From contig QEOQ01000303.1 of assembly GCA_010279815.1 (NCBI GenBank), positions 1,572,072 to 1,636,071 on the forward strand: a stretch of DNA of 64,000 nucleotides. Direction: 5' to 3'. The first letter of the stretch is position 1. Every line of letters begins with the position of its first letter. Positions 24,692 to 35,109 of this stretch are shown one piece after another. The notes beneath the pieces are model-generated. The model did no database searches and was not told the DNA's origin. It was given only the letters and a program-made list of their open reading frames with translations. Both the position numbers and the translations under genes were made by a program. Source of the DNA: Brachionus plicatilis. Lineage: Eukaryota; Rotifera; Eurotatoria; Ploima; Brachionidae.

Positions 24692-25256
24692 GTGTCTAGT
24701 GGAAAATGTGAACAATTGTTCACATATTTGGTGACCATAAGCTGGTCACATAAAAAAAAAAAATGTTCACCAAATTTTTGATTAAAAAAATAAAAATTAA
24801 ATAATTTAAAAAAGTTTAAATCTAAACGCAGGAGAAAAAGCAATACATTATCGTGAAAAAGCAATGACTCAAATTACTACTTCTCAAGAAACTTTGAATG
24901 TAGTAAAAACAGCACTCACCAAACATGCAAACCCTGTACCGTATGATCTATGTGGAGAATTAATGAAAAACATCAAGGGTGTAAAGTTACATATGGCAAA
25001 AAAACATAAAAACTAATAAAAAAAGGAATTGGAATTTATTTTTTTTTATTTGCATTTAAAATTAAACTTTTATTCTAAAATTAATGTTCACAAAAAATAA
25101 AAACTGGACTCGAAAATTTTTTTAATTTTTTTATTTATCTATTTTGGTCACCAAATATGTTACCAGAGATTATGTGAACAAAATGTTTACATTTTGGACT
25201 TGATACTCATGGTCACATTTTTTTGTGAACAATTGTTCACATTTTCCACTAGACCC
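24692..25256. mobile_element. TIR element with 8-bp TSD and an internal zinc-finger-like ORF
   Basis: The ends are inverted copies of about 33 bp: GTCTAGTGGAAAATGTGAAC then AATTGTTCACA at both sides, beginning at 24692 and ending at 25256. Each side is flanked by AAATAATG (24684-24691 and 25257-25264), an exact 8-bp target duplication as made by hAT elements. Inner subterminal copies of TTTGGTGACC and GTTCACA also occur in inverted orientation. The interior includes an open frame at about 24811-25016 (separate entry). Too short for a transposase, so nonautonomous. Confidence 0.88.
24864..25016 (+). CDS. Small ORF inside the TIR element, C2H2-like zinc-finger remnant (50 aa)
   Basis: The frame is open from about 24811; the first ATG at 24864 gives 50 residues ending LCGELMKNIKGVKLHMAKKH plus KN. 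The single Cys and the two His spaced H-x4-H resemble the second half of a C2H2 or BED-type finger, with the first Cys of the pair apparently lost. Such fingers occur at the N-terminus of hAT transposases. It may therefore be a residue of the parental transposase or a captured host exon. Expression is doubtful. Confidence 0.4.
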   Translation: MTQITTSQETLNVVKTALTKHANPVPYDLCGELMKNIKGVKLHMAKKHKN

Positions 25257-25394
25257 AAATAATGACTTTTTTAAATTCAAGACTCGTGTTAATAAAAATG
25301 GAGTTGTATTTAAAAAACATGGACATTTCTTATTTTTAAATTTTTTGAAATTTAAACTCAAATAAAATAAACTTATTGGGAGGAAGATAACTTA

Positions 25395-25534
25395 CAGCGG
25401 TAAGATAAGTGCTTCTTAACATTTGTAACTATTATTTACTATTATAATTATAATTAACAGTAACTGTCTCTGTTTATACCACTTTTATCTTTATTAGCTA
25501 TCTTTTATGTTAAGAAGCAGTTGTCTTACCGCTG
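25395..25534. mobile_element. 140-bp Tc1/mariner-type MITE with TA target
   Basis: The TIRs (CAGCGGTAAGATAAGTGCTT then CTTAACA on the left; inverted CAGCGGTAAGACAACTGCTT on the right) are about 28 bp, flanked on each side by TA (25393-25394 and 25535-25536). The interior is A/T-rich and noncoding. TA duplication and size fit a mariner-type MITE. Confidence 0.75.
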
Positions 25535-25559
25535 TATGAGACTCTTAGCCTTTTTTTTT

Positions 25560-26309
25560 GCAGAAATCTCATAAAAGTCTACTTGCTTATCCTAACCGCT
25601 TGGGTCTTATATTAAAATCAGTGGCAAGTTTTTGATCACTAGATGTAGGATCTTTTCTAATCTCTCTAAAAATGTAATTTTCATCCCTTAAAGTTAGCTT
25701 CCAAGGTCTACCAGAACGGCTTCGATCAGAGACAGAACAAGTCTCTTCATATTGTTTCTTAGTTGAAGAGACACATTTTGGAGATACACCTAACAACTTG
25801 GCTTTTTCGTTTTGCTTTTTATCTCAAATTTTTAGCAGACCCACAATCTAACATTTTTGTGGGCTAGAGACATTTTTTTCACCCATTTTTTGCCAAATTA
25901 AAGATTTTTTGGTAATGTTATTTAGAGACTAAGTGAGGAGTTGGAGAGTTTTTAAATTGAACAGTTAAAGAGCAAAATTTACTCAAAATTAGAAGTTATT
26001 TAAGAATTAATCATAAAGGTGTGAAAAAAGGTAGCAATGGTTGCTAAAACTTTTGGATTACCCGAATTTCTAAACTTTTGCACCGACTTTTATTTTTTAT
26101 TTTTTAGAGGAAGTTTTTTCATTATAAATATTTAAAAGTTGATTATATTTTTATGCCGAGTGTACATATATCAAATTGTAAAGAAAAAAAAATCTACAAA
26201 TTAGTGCTTTTATTTTTTTTTTTTGCACTCAATTTTTAGTAAAATACAACAAATAAACAATTAAAGATAAATAAAATAATCAATTTCTAAACTTTTGCAA
26301 CATACTGTA
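25560..26309 (-). pseudogene. Tc1/mariner transposase remnant, N-terminal HTH region and one terminus
   Basis: The minus-strand frame ending at 25587 encodes LLGVSPKCVSSTKKQYEETC, SVSDRSRSGRPWKLTLRDEN, then IRKDPTSSDQKLATDF. This is the paired-like helix-turn-helix DNA-binding domain with the GRPR-like linker of Tc1 transposases. Upstream homology breaks by frameshift. The right end at 26307 is CAGTATGTTGCAAAAGTTTA on the minus strand, followed by TA, a Tc1-type terminus. The DDE catalytic half is missing, so it is inactive. The left end is lost near the neighbouring MITE. Confidence 0.8.
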
Positions 26310-26787
26310 TAAAGCTTGGCTTCTCTATCATAAATAAAATCGATCCCAAGAATTTAAAGAAATTTACCAATAAAATCAAAAAGTTTGATAGAATCTATCG
26401 AAGGTTATTAGACTCAAGATTAATATGCCTGACTACAGTTTATGATATGATATGAGACATTTTAGTAAAATAAAATTTTATTAGAGTAATTGATAAAAGA
26501 AAACATACGAAAGCAAAATAAGAAATTTTTGTATGAAAAACTCAAAAAACCGTGTTTTTTTATTTTAAAATAATATGAAATTTTCATAGAGTTGATTCGT
26601 TTTGACAATTACAACTCTCTTTATTTTTAATTTAATATTTAAAAAATTTTTTCCTGAATTTCAGTTCCATTTTTATTGACTAACAAAGGTTAGTCAAACC
26701 TTTCTGACATGGTTACTTCCGATAAGTTATATCCGAAAATTTTAACTAATAGAAATAACAAAATTTATTTTTAAATTTAAATTAATT

Positions 26788-26912
26788 AAAGGGTTAGGTA
26801 AACGGGGTCCGTGGCGGAGCCATTAGTAAAATATTTAAATGAATAAGAGCTGCCTAGATTTTCGTAGATTTATCTATCAAAAATCAAGGTATTACCATAG
26901 CCGTGTCTGTCC
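26788..26912 (+). repeat. Dispersed repeat R1, copy 2
   Basis: Inverted relative to 2818-2962. It begins with GC-rich AACGGGGTCCGTGGCGGAGC and ends GGTATTACCATAGCCGTGTC. The short ORF crossing it (26839-27024) has no coding signature. Confidence 0.7.
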
Positions 26913-27088
26913 TGTGAGTATTTTTGGTAATAAAACTGGAATAAAATTTGTAAAATTAATTGTGTTATTTCATTTGGTTAGAATTGTCGAAAAGGTCTAC
27001 CAGCCGAATAGAGTGAAACGATGAAAAATCTAATATCTCTTTATTCATTATTCAAAAAAGAAAGGATCAGATCAAAAAATTAATTTAC

Positions 27089-27150
27089 CGGATCTGTATT
27101 TTTTTTATTTTATTCTGAAGGAGCTTAAGCTTGGTATGGTAAAAAAATAA
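27089..27150 (+). repeat. LINE family B 3' tail (plus orientation)
   Basis: TTCTGAAGGAGCTTAAGCTT then GGTATGG with an A-rich tail is the sense form of the tail found in inverse orientation at 22479-22530, 27603-27680 and 35114-35160. A near-complete 5' truncation. Confidence 0.55.
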
Positions 27151-27602
27151 ATAAATGAAAAAATATATATTCCTGCTCTAAAAACATGGATTTGATTGAA
27201 TCACCTATTTCAGTGGAAAACGCAAACGTGGAAGACAAAAAATAAAATTATCTACATCTAGAAAATATACCCTTTTAATTTATACAAATCGTTGATACAG
27301 AAAAATCATGTTAATTGCTTTAAAGTTTAAGTTTTAGTTATAAATATTATTTAGAAAAAAATTTGCAAAAAAAAATAGATTAAAAACACTAAACTTAAGT
27401 TTATAATTTTAGTTTAGTTGACTAAAAAAAGCTAACTTAATTTTTGTCGACTAATTTTTAGTCGACTAAAATCATATTAGTTGACAAAAAATTAGTTGAC
27501 TAAAAATGAGTTGAGTAAACTCCTATCACTAGAAATATTCATACGTAAAACTAATAAACTTTTTTAAGAAATATCTAAAATAAAAGCACATGAAAAAATA
27601 CT

Positions 27603-27680
27603 ATTATTATTTATTATTTATTTGTTTTCTGTCCGAGCATACGCTCCTTCAGATAAAAAAAAAATAAAATAAAATAATTA
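27603..27680 (-). repeat. LINE family B 3' tail (minus orientation)
   Basis: TTTATTTGTTTTCTGTCCGA then GCATACGCTCCTTCAGATAA matches the tail at 22479-22520 and 35114-35150. The right side is (AAAAT)-rich. No RT remnant was seen next to it. Confidence 0.55.
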
Positions 27681-28063
27681 AAACAGTTTAAAAAATTTTT
27701 AGTTTAAAGTAAGTTATTTTTCATTTATGAATGAAAGGATGAGATACACAAATAATAATTAAAGATCTGTTTAGTTAATAAAAAAATAGAGTTGGGAGAA
27801 AAAAAAAACAAAAAAAACAAAAAATATAGATAAGATCTTAAGAGTCAGAAAATTTTTGTATAATTAAGTAGCAGCTTCATAGAGGAGTGGGATTCGTAAT
27901 AAATCTAGAATCGAATCTCTTTGATACTCCGAAACAAGTCTTTTAGTCAATGAAACTGAATAATCAAGAGCATTACGAAGGTTTTACTATTTTTATTTTT
28001 ATTTTTAAATCAATTATATTATAACTGAAAAATTTGAATATTATATTTATTCCAGAAGTAATT

Positions 28064-28572
28064 GTCAATGTGAAATTTTAGTAAAATAATTACAGTACAA
28101 AAAGGAAAAACGTTATTATTTTTTTTTCTACTTAAGCAAACTCTGCAATTTTCTCTAAAACACACATTATCAAAAAACATGTTATAAATGCAAAAACATT
28201 TGGAGATATTTGTGCATTTTTGGTTTTTTTAAATTATTAAAACAATCGATTTAAAGCCTTTCAAAATGAAAATTTCAAAAGGGAAAATCTTAAAATTTTT
28301 AGACAATTAATTAGACGAGCAAAGGATAAAATCGTCGGTAACACTTGGCTTCGGGTTTGTTGCTAGGATTAATTGTTTTATTTTTTATTCTTACATTTCT
28401 AATGATCAATATATATTTTTGTTAAATTATGATTTCTATTGACCCAATCTAAACATTTTTCAGTTTATTCAAAAATGCCAAAAATAAATTCAAAAATCTC
28501 GATATGAAAATATGCAAAAAATTGCATTTTTTTTTTAATTTTACCATTTTTGTACTAAAATTTCCCATTGCC
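28064..28572. mobile_element. MITE family M, copy 2, 8-bp TSD, adjoining the ADAM gene
   Basis: Left end GTCAATGTGAAATTTTAGTA; right end TGTACTAAAATTTCCCATTG then CC. The flanks carry the exact 8-mer AAGTAATT (28056-28063 and 28573-28580). The interior repeats CTGCAATTTTCT and ATGCAAAAA words of the other copies. Its right edge is only 36 bp from the stop codon of the ADAM-like gene, so it probably lies within that gene's 3' UTR or terminator region. Confidence 0.85.
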
Positions 28573-28608
28573 AAGTAATTAGAAAAATAACGAACAAAAA
28601 ATGAACAT

Positions 28609-30930
28609 TTAATTTGATTTTATTATGTAATTTTTTACTAAAATTTGGAAAAGAAAAAAAGAAAATGCTGGAAAAAAAACAAAAATAAAAATTAAGACAT
28701 TTAAAATATACCGGTATCTAGGTAATGCAACAAAGTCAATGGAACCATTTTGGAATACAAGTTTAGCATGGCAATTATAAAATTTGTCATTTCGATGCGG
28801 GCACAAGCAAGTGTGGTAAGCTTGATCACCAAAAGTGACACATAATTCTCCTTCATTGCAGGGATTTAAGGCGCAAGGATCTACGTCCAGACAAAGAAGC
28901 CCTTTTTGTTTCAAATTTTGAAATTTTTTTTTTTTATTTTTTTTAAAAATTTTACCTCTGAAACCTTTGGGACAAACGCATTCAAATGATAAATTGCTTG
29001 GATGAAGGTTCGATTTGTAATTGACACATTTTCCATTGTTAAAGCAGGGGTTGGTCTTGAACCTTTCGCATGGAGGCAAAATACATTCGTATTTAGGGCC
29101 ACCGCATATTTGTTTACTTGATTTTAAGTAAACCTCACAGCATATGGTTCTAAAATACAATTTCATCTGTACCAATGAACTATTTTCAAGTAATTCATAA
29201 TTTCCAAAAAGTATCTCGCTACAAGGTTTGGTATACAGTTTTTCCAAGTCTTTTTCTTTGTTATTGAATGCGATCTTTTCTAATGATGCTCCTCCAGGAC
29301 AAGTGTTCTTCAAGTTTACAATTGCATTCTCCAATTTGTTATTTACTTTTTTTGGGTCCCATTTCCACACCAAATGACTTATTTCTTGATTCCGGATGCA
29401 GTAGCCTTTAACACAGCTTAAATTCGCTCCACACACAGTCCCATCAAAAAGAACGGCTGTTACTTTTTGGCACTTTCGATCTCTGTTGTAACAAAATAGT
29501 GTTCCACAGTTTACTATATTGCTGCGGCAATAGTAAGACTTGGAAAAATTCAAAAAATATCTACACTGATCTGACATGGAAAAAAAGTGTCCAGGCATTT
29601 TTTTCCGCGATTCTTCTTTGTAATTTTGTATCCATTTTGTGGGATTATTGTCACTTAAACATCTATAAAAATCCAATAAGGTTTTATTTTCAGGAGTTAA
29701 TAAATTGTTCGCCAAAGATTGAATGGAACAATCTGAAAATCTATAGTATGAGCTTCTAAATCCAGTTCTTTTGGACATTAAGTTTTCATCATCACAAGTC
29801 ATTTTTGTTCCATTGGGAAAAACAACAATTACATCGTCATGATCGATACCTAGATTATGGGCCAACTCGTGCGCCATAACAGCCTCAAGAAAGTGACTTG
29901 TACCGTAATTAATTGCTGACACTCTACTACCGGAGCAAATTCGGCCTCTTCTGGTAAAGCCTAGAGTTCCGGCATATTTATATGAGTGCACAAAAAATAA
30001 GTGATCGCACAGTTTGTACTTTTCTGGCTCTTTTAAAATAGTTCTCTTGGACAATTCATCTAAAAAAAGTGATGAATTGTTGATCAAAGTTGAAAAATCA
30101 AATTCATTTTTAAAATTTATAAATAAATTCACAAATTCTATTTTTATTTCCAATAGACTGCTATTGATATTTTGGTAGATATAATCAATGAGAAGAATAA
30201 TTTGAGCAAATTTTAGATCTAGATACATTTTAATATAGTTTATATCATCTGATTGTAGAAAATTTTTAAATAATTCATAAACTGCAAAGTCAATTAGAAC
30301 ACATGACTCGACTACCAGCTTGGTCTTTGAAGACCTTTTTGTTCTTTGCTGATTATTACGCTTGTTCTCATCAGTCCACACTCGGACCACTCGATAGGCT
30401 ACATCATCCAGATCTGTTCTTTCCAAGGCAACTTTTATCCAGGACTCTTTACTAAGATTATTTTTTTTCTCTTTAATATGTAAATTTAGGTGGAACACTT
30501 GAGTAAAATCGGCGAACGCATTTTCTCGATTAAAAGAAAGGTTGTTGGTTAAGTTTTGATAAGTGTTTGAATTGAGGACTAGAGTGCACTCGGCTTGATG
30601 GGTGAAATTTGTTGTTTTGGTTGAGTAAAGTCTCTTTACTTTGATTGAAACACTTTTGTAATGACGTAAAAAATTTTCATATTTTTTAAATTCTAGTTTA
30701 AGCTCAGACTCATGAGAAAAAATAATAGAAAATTTTTGCTCCAAAGCTGTAAAGTTAAGATGGAAATATACTGGAAAAAGATCTGATGGTGGTGAAAATT
30801 TTACATTGAATATTTTGAAATTTTTAATTGAATCCTTGTTTAAATAATCTATTGACGAAATTAGTCGAGGAAAAATGAAAATTTGAAATAAGATTTTTGT
30901 AAGAACGCTCACTAATCTAAGAAATAACAT
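28609..30930 (-). CDS. Membrane-anchored ADAM/ADAMTS-like zinc metalloprotease (755 aa after splicing)
   Basis: Secretory-pathway metzincin that would cleave cell-surface or matrix proteins. Order: hydrophobic N-terminus (about 1-27), prodomain, furin-like site RTKR at 196-199, and catalytic domain with HELAHNLGIDHD (zinc ligands H354, H358, H364; catalytic E355) and Met-turn LMS near 385. An ADAMTS-type Cys-rich module follows (GHFFSMSDQCRYF...NCGTLFC...FDGTVCGANLSCVKGYC, about 447-511). Then come two EGF-like modules (NPCFNNGKCVNY...CVCPKGFRG; DPCALNPCNEG...CLCP) and a C-terminal hydrophobic helix (YILNVLIFIFVFFPAF). A 54-bp GT-AG intron at 28902-28955 interrupts the first EGF end. It is a multiple of three without stops, so an unspliced reading stays open at 773 aa. 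No thrombospondin repeats were seen. The mix of ADAMTS-like Cys-rich module and a membrane anchor makes class assignment uncertain; catalytic residues are intact. Confidence 0.9.
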   Translation of the reverse strand: MLFLRLVSVLTKILFQIFIFPRLISSIDYLNKDSIKNFKIFNVKFSPPSDLFPVYFHLNFTALEQKFSIIFSHESELKLEFKKYENFLRHYKSVSIKVKRLYSTKTTNFTHQAECTLVLNSNTYQNLTNNLSFNRENAFADFTQVFHLNLHIKEKKNNLSKESWIKVALERTDLDDVAYRVVRVWTDENKRNNQQRTKRSSKTKLVVESCVLIDFAVYELFKNFLQSDDINYIKMYLDLKFAQIILLIDYIYQNINSSLLEIKIEFVNLFINFKNEFDFSTLINNSSLFLDELSKRTILKEPEKYKLCDHLFFVHSYKYAGTLGFTRRGRICSGSRVSAINYGTSHFLEAVMAHELAHNLGIDHDDVIVVFPNGTKMTCDDENLMSKRTGFRSSYYRFSDCSIQSLANNLLTPENKTLLDFYRCLSDNNPTKWIQNYKEESRKKMPGHFFSMSDQCRYFLNFSKSYYCRSNIVNCGTLFCYNRDRKCQKVTAVLFDGTVCGANLSCVKGYCIRNQEISHLVWKWDPKKVNNKLENAIVNLKNTCPGGASLEKIAFNNKEKDLEKLYTKPCSEILFGNYELLENSSLVQMKLYFRTICCEVYLKSSKQICGGPKYECILPPCERFKTNPCFNNGKCVNYKSNLHPSNLSFECVCPKGFRGKIFKKNKKKKFQNLKQKGLLCLDVDPCALNPCNEGELCVTFGDQAYHTCLCPHRNDKFYNCHAKLVFQNGSIDFVALPRYRYILNVLIFIFVFFPAFSFFLFQILVKNYIIKSN

Positions 30931-32835
30931 TTTTTAATTAAATTTTGGTTGCTTTAAAAAAAATAATTTATAACTTTTGCGTTTGTTATTTTAATTTAAA
31001 GCGCTTTTTTTTTAAATGTTTAGATCTTAATTTATTCGCTTGAAATTTGAATTTTTTTACAAAATAAATATATACCACTTCTCACAGCTTGTATGTCATT
31101 GGGACTTAAATATCAATTGAAACAATCCTTAAATAAAATTTAACTTAAGTGGAGTCTTTTTTTTTAGTTTATCTAGATTTAATTTAAATAACTAGAAGAA
31201 TGAAATTTTTTTAGGTAAAATGCTTCCCAATAGCTAAAAATGCTGGTTTTTTAATTTTAAGTGCTGTAAAGATTGGTAAAAATAATTAAATTGGTTCAAA
31301 TAAAATGTTGACATTTTAAAAGCTGAGAAAAAAAGAAAAAAATCCTTTGAAAGAATCAAGAATTAATTACATGTTACCATCAGTTACTTAATCTAAGAAT
31401 TAAAAATACATTTTAATTGAAAAAAATTAAACAACTAATATATTATTAGATTGGTAGTTGGGATTTTTGGATTTTATTTTTCAATGGAAGAATTTTAATA
31501 GAAAAACTTTGGTCACAAAACTATTCATCTTTATGGTACATGTTATATCGAGTAAGAAAAAGGTATTTTTTGATGATTTTTGTCAGATTTAAAACTAGCA
31601 ACTTTATTCTCTAAAAGTGAATCTAATTGACAAAACTTAAAATTTGCCTCGGTTTAAAGAGGATTTAGGCATAAATAAAGGTAATATTTGTTAATAGTAA
31701 ATAATTCAATGTAAATTAAATCAACAATCATTAAAAATTTTGAATTTATATAATCGCTCTTAAATTAAAGAAGGACTATTGTTAGTAATGGCAGTTTATT
31801 TCGATATAGTCATACTATTGCTAACATTTTTATTTTTTGTAAATCAGCATAATGTCATTAAAATTTCAAGATTTTTTAAAAAGCGTTCATTAATTAATCA
31901 ATTAATGAATTAATATAAATTTAAAAAATTGGTATTATTTTAACTTAGTAGATATAAGATATAAGACCATTATCTAGTTTCAAAAAAATATCAAAATTTT
32001 ATGCTCTAATAAACTATGTTATTTTATTTGAAAATTAAATTTTAAACCAGGTCTGATTTCCAAAATATGGACTGAATTTGGTAGCATTAGCACCGATTGT
32101 TGTGGTTTTGTAGATATGATAAGTTAAGGTTCATAAGTGTCTTGATATTTGTGGCTATGATTCTAGTGGGTTTTTAACAGAGTTGTTTAAGAAACCCAAA
32201 ATAAAGTCGAAGTCATTTAAAGACTTGAGACTTGTGACTTTAAAAAAACTCTGGTTTTTAGAAAAAATCAAAATTAAGAACAAGACATTTTTTTCCTTGA
32301 AATTTTTTTGAAACATTAATTAATATTTGAAAATGTAAAAAATTTAAACAATAAATCTTTTTTAATCGTTTTTGGTGAAATTAGGCATAGTCATACTTAA
32401 AAAAATTACATTAAGTTTATAATACTTAATTTACTTGCAATTAGAATTGGAAATTATTTTGAAAAATAATATTTTAAATAGAGATTTAACTTGAAGGTCT
32501 GAATGCTTTGGAAAATTTACAAAAATCAAATTATATTACACCTGATTTTTTCAAAAAAAATTAAATTAAGTTACAAGTTAGCGTTTTTAAAATAAATATA
32601 GTTAAAAATTTTATTTTTTATTAAAACATTTAGTATTAAAATACTAAGAGCTAAACACAAATAACAACAACTGAATTAAATTTTATTTCTAGTAATTTAT
32701 GACTTATTTAAATTTTTTCCTAGCAAAATTTCTTAAAAATATTTCTAACATTTTTTATTAATTTTTTTTTCAATTTTTTTTTCAAATAAAATACTTTAAA
32801 TTTTGATTTGCATAACAAAAATTTGAGATAAAATT
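30931..32835. other. AT-rich intergenic DNA between ADAM and SLC35B1
   Basis: Apart from the 76-bp hAT-type MITE at 32178-32253, I saw no gene or repeat. The first couple of hundred bases below 31150 should hold the ADAM promoter. Confidence 0.5.
32178..32253. mobile_element. 76-bp hAT-type MITE (family H), both ends
   Basis: CAGAGTTGTTTAAGAAAC on the left and GTGACTTTAAAAAAACTCTG on the right form a fold-back with almost no interior. The flanks GTTTTTAA (32170-32177) and GTTTTTAG (32254-32261) differ by one base, fitting an 8-bp hAT target duplication. Confidence 0.8.
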
Positions 32836-33982
32836 CTAATTCTTTTGTTTTATTTCCTTGCCATATTTGCTGTCAAGAGCCAAACCGATGAATACAAGCA
32901 CACTACCTAGCCATTGTCTAGAAGACATTGGATTACTGAAAATAATCACTGATCCCAAGATTGTAAAAAATTTCCGTGTAGTTGTAATAATGGAACATTT
33001 CAATGGACCAAAATTTGTAATTGTGGTAAAAATGAAATGCTTGTTGAAAAAAAAAATCAATATGTGATAAAAATTATATTTTTCTAACTTACTTGACCAA
33101 TGCAACCAAGTATGCTTAGCAAGATGAGTTTTACGACCACATTGGGAAACTTTTGCATGAATAAAGCAAATTCAAATATTTCTCCAGTCAGTATTATCGT
33201 GAAAAAAAGATAAAAACATGACCAAATGTTCATTAAGTACATCATTGTGTGCGGATTTGTTCGATTATGAGATCCATTTATTCTATCCTGTATTGCACCA
33301 GTAAGTCCATCCATAGCCAGTGAAACTATCAAAAGTAACTCACCAAATCCGATTAGAGCAAATGGGTGGTTTGGCAATGGATCATCTAGAGGCTTTGTTT
33401 TCTTATCTTTATACATAAAAAGAACAATACCCAGAACAATCATCAAAACTGCCAAATATTTGGCTTTATGGTATCGCTTATGAGCTATCAAGACACCAAA
33501 AATCATCACTGGAACAGGCTTGACCGATTTGCCCAGCACTTGGGTTGGATATGATACATGTTGCAAGGCTTCATTGCTGGCTAACATGGCTCCCAAATAA
33601 GTCAGAGCGCAGACTGGATACAGCCATTTATTAGAGCCATCATTTTTTGTTTTCTCATAGGAAAGAACTAGAAAAAATTAGAATTAGTAATTTGGGTAAA
33701 AGATTTGTTCTAGTGACGTACCTAATTTTGAGAAAATGGAATTTGCAATGCATTGAAAGAAGACCAGACAGTAAGTGAATGTGAAGCGTTCTTTTAATTC
33801 GCCGTACTCTGTTCGTGTTCTTCAAATAAAATTTTAAATTTTATTCAAATTTTTTTTATTTTCATGTCTTACATCCACTCTTGAATTATACCAAACAAAA
33901 AATAGGCAAAAAATATGCCAAAAAAACATATTATCAATTTTTTGTTCGATTGATTATCGCTGGTATTCGATAATTTGGACAT
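32836..33982 (-). CDS. SLC35B1: SLC35B1-like nucleotide(-sugar) transporter (328 aa, 4 exons)
   Basis: Multi-pass ER membrane antiporter; in mammals SLC35B1 exchanges ATP for ADP (earlier described as a UDP-galactose transporter homolog). Exons on the minus strand: 33982-33873, 33819-33722, 33667-33093, 33039-32836; introns of 53-54 bp, all GT-AG, phases consistent. Conserved blocks: [107 protein letters not shown], and a Lys-rich C-terminus KEIKQKN. The Lys-rich end resembles the dilysine ER-retrieval tail of the family (ideal KKxx is not exact). Length matches human SLC35B1 (about 322 aa). The start Met is the only one upstream of the first membrane helix. Confidence 0.93.
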
Positions 33983-34670
33983 TATTTAAAATTGTTTCTA
34001 TCTAATTGTTAGGTTTAAAAATCTTATTTTTTTAAAATTTTTTCTAAAAAATAAAAAAGATGAATTAAAATTTCAATTTTTTGATAACTAGTCATAAAAT
34101 TCATTTTGTCTTCGATCTCAATTTTTTTGCTTGATCGAATTTTTTGATGTCAAAACAAGAAAAATATTAAATTAGAAAAAAATACCTCGACTTTAATTTT
34201 CTCGAAAAATCCTTAACAAATATTTGATTTAAAAAAATAAAAAAGTCAATTTTACTAATTTGTGAATTTTTACAAAAATTGTCTACATAACATTGATTGC
34301 TGGCGATTTGTAAAAAATTTTCCATTAATAACTAAATTTAATTTAAAATAAACTTTAAAAAAAAAAAATTTTAAATGCTTAAATAACTCAAGCTATTTCT
34401 ATTTGTATTAGGATATTTTTACTTTGACAAAAAAAATTGATATTTATTTCAGTAAGAGCGAATCACCTGAACCAAAACATCAAAAATACATTTAATTTAA
34501 AGAAATTAAAATTTAAAATTTTATTTGACTACGTCTTCATTATTTTTGGTTAAGTCAATGTGATTTTAATTAGAATATTTCTGTTCATGAAATTGTCTTT
34601 ATTTGTGTTAATGATGGTAAAGCTAAAATCATTATTAACTTAACAAATGTAATAAAATTAACACCAAAAT
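33983..34670. other. AT-rich intergenic DNA upstream of SLC35B1
   Basis: Presumed promoter region; no motif, ORF or repeat recognised. Confidence 0.5.
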
Positions 34671-34675
34671 TTCAT

Positions 34676-35048
34676 ACTACTAGAAGCATGAAAATCAAGC
34701 AATAAATCATATATTTTATGCTCAAATTTATTTAAATTATTTAATTGAATAAAAATAGTAAATTAATAAATTTTAGTCTTTTCATAGGCCTTATAAAATT
34801 TCCATGGTCAATCACACTTTTTACAAATACTCTCTATTTCTTTTGTACAATATCCACACCCTGCTTTTTTACATTTTGAACAAAAATTTGTCGCTTTATA
34901 ATTACCACATAAACGAATTTGAACAAATTTTTTTATCTGAATTTGCAAGTTTTTCTTATTTTTAATGCTCAAAAAAAAAATTGACTTTGATTTTAGCGGG
35001 CAAAAATCGTAAAAGAGTCATTTTGACTCGTTGGTGCTTCTAGTTTAA
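34676..35048 (-). mobile_element. Internally deleted piggyBac-like element keeping the C-terminal Cys-rich domain
   Basis: The left end TACTAGAAGCATG and right end CACCAACGAG|TC...GCTTCTAG are inverted (CTAGAAGCA), with TTTAAATT next to the right end (TTAA is the piggyBac target). On the minus strand about 34930-34815 reads RLCGNYKATNFCSKCKKAGC then GYCTKEIESICKKCD and a stop, the CxxC-rich zinc finger that ends piggyBac transposases. Catalytic DDD sequence is absent, so most of the transposase gene is deleted. The inner palindrome GAGTCAAAATGACTC matches the design at 22181 and 42534. Confidence 0.72.
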
Positions 35049-35109
35049 ATTGATAATATTTATTTTAATTTTTCGTGAAAATTAATTAATTTTTTTTTTA
35101 ATTTATTTT

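Noticed and set aside
29499..29759. 86-codon plus-strand ORF inside the ADAM gene
   Set aside because: Antisense to the cysteine-rich region of the protease.
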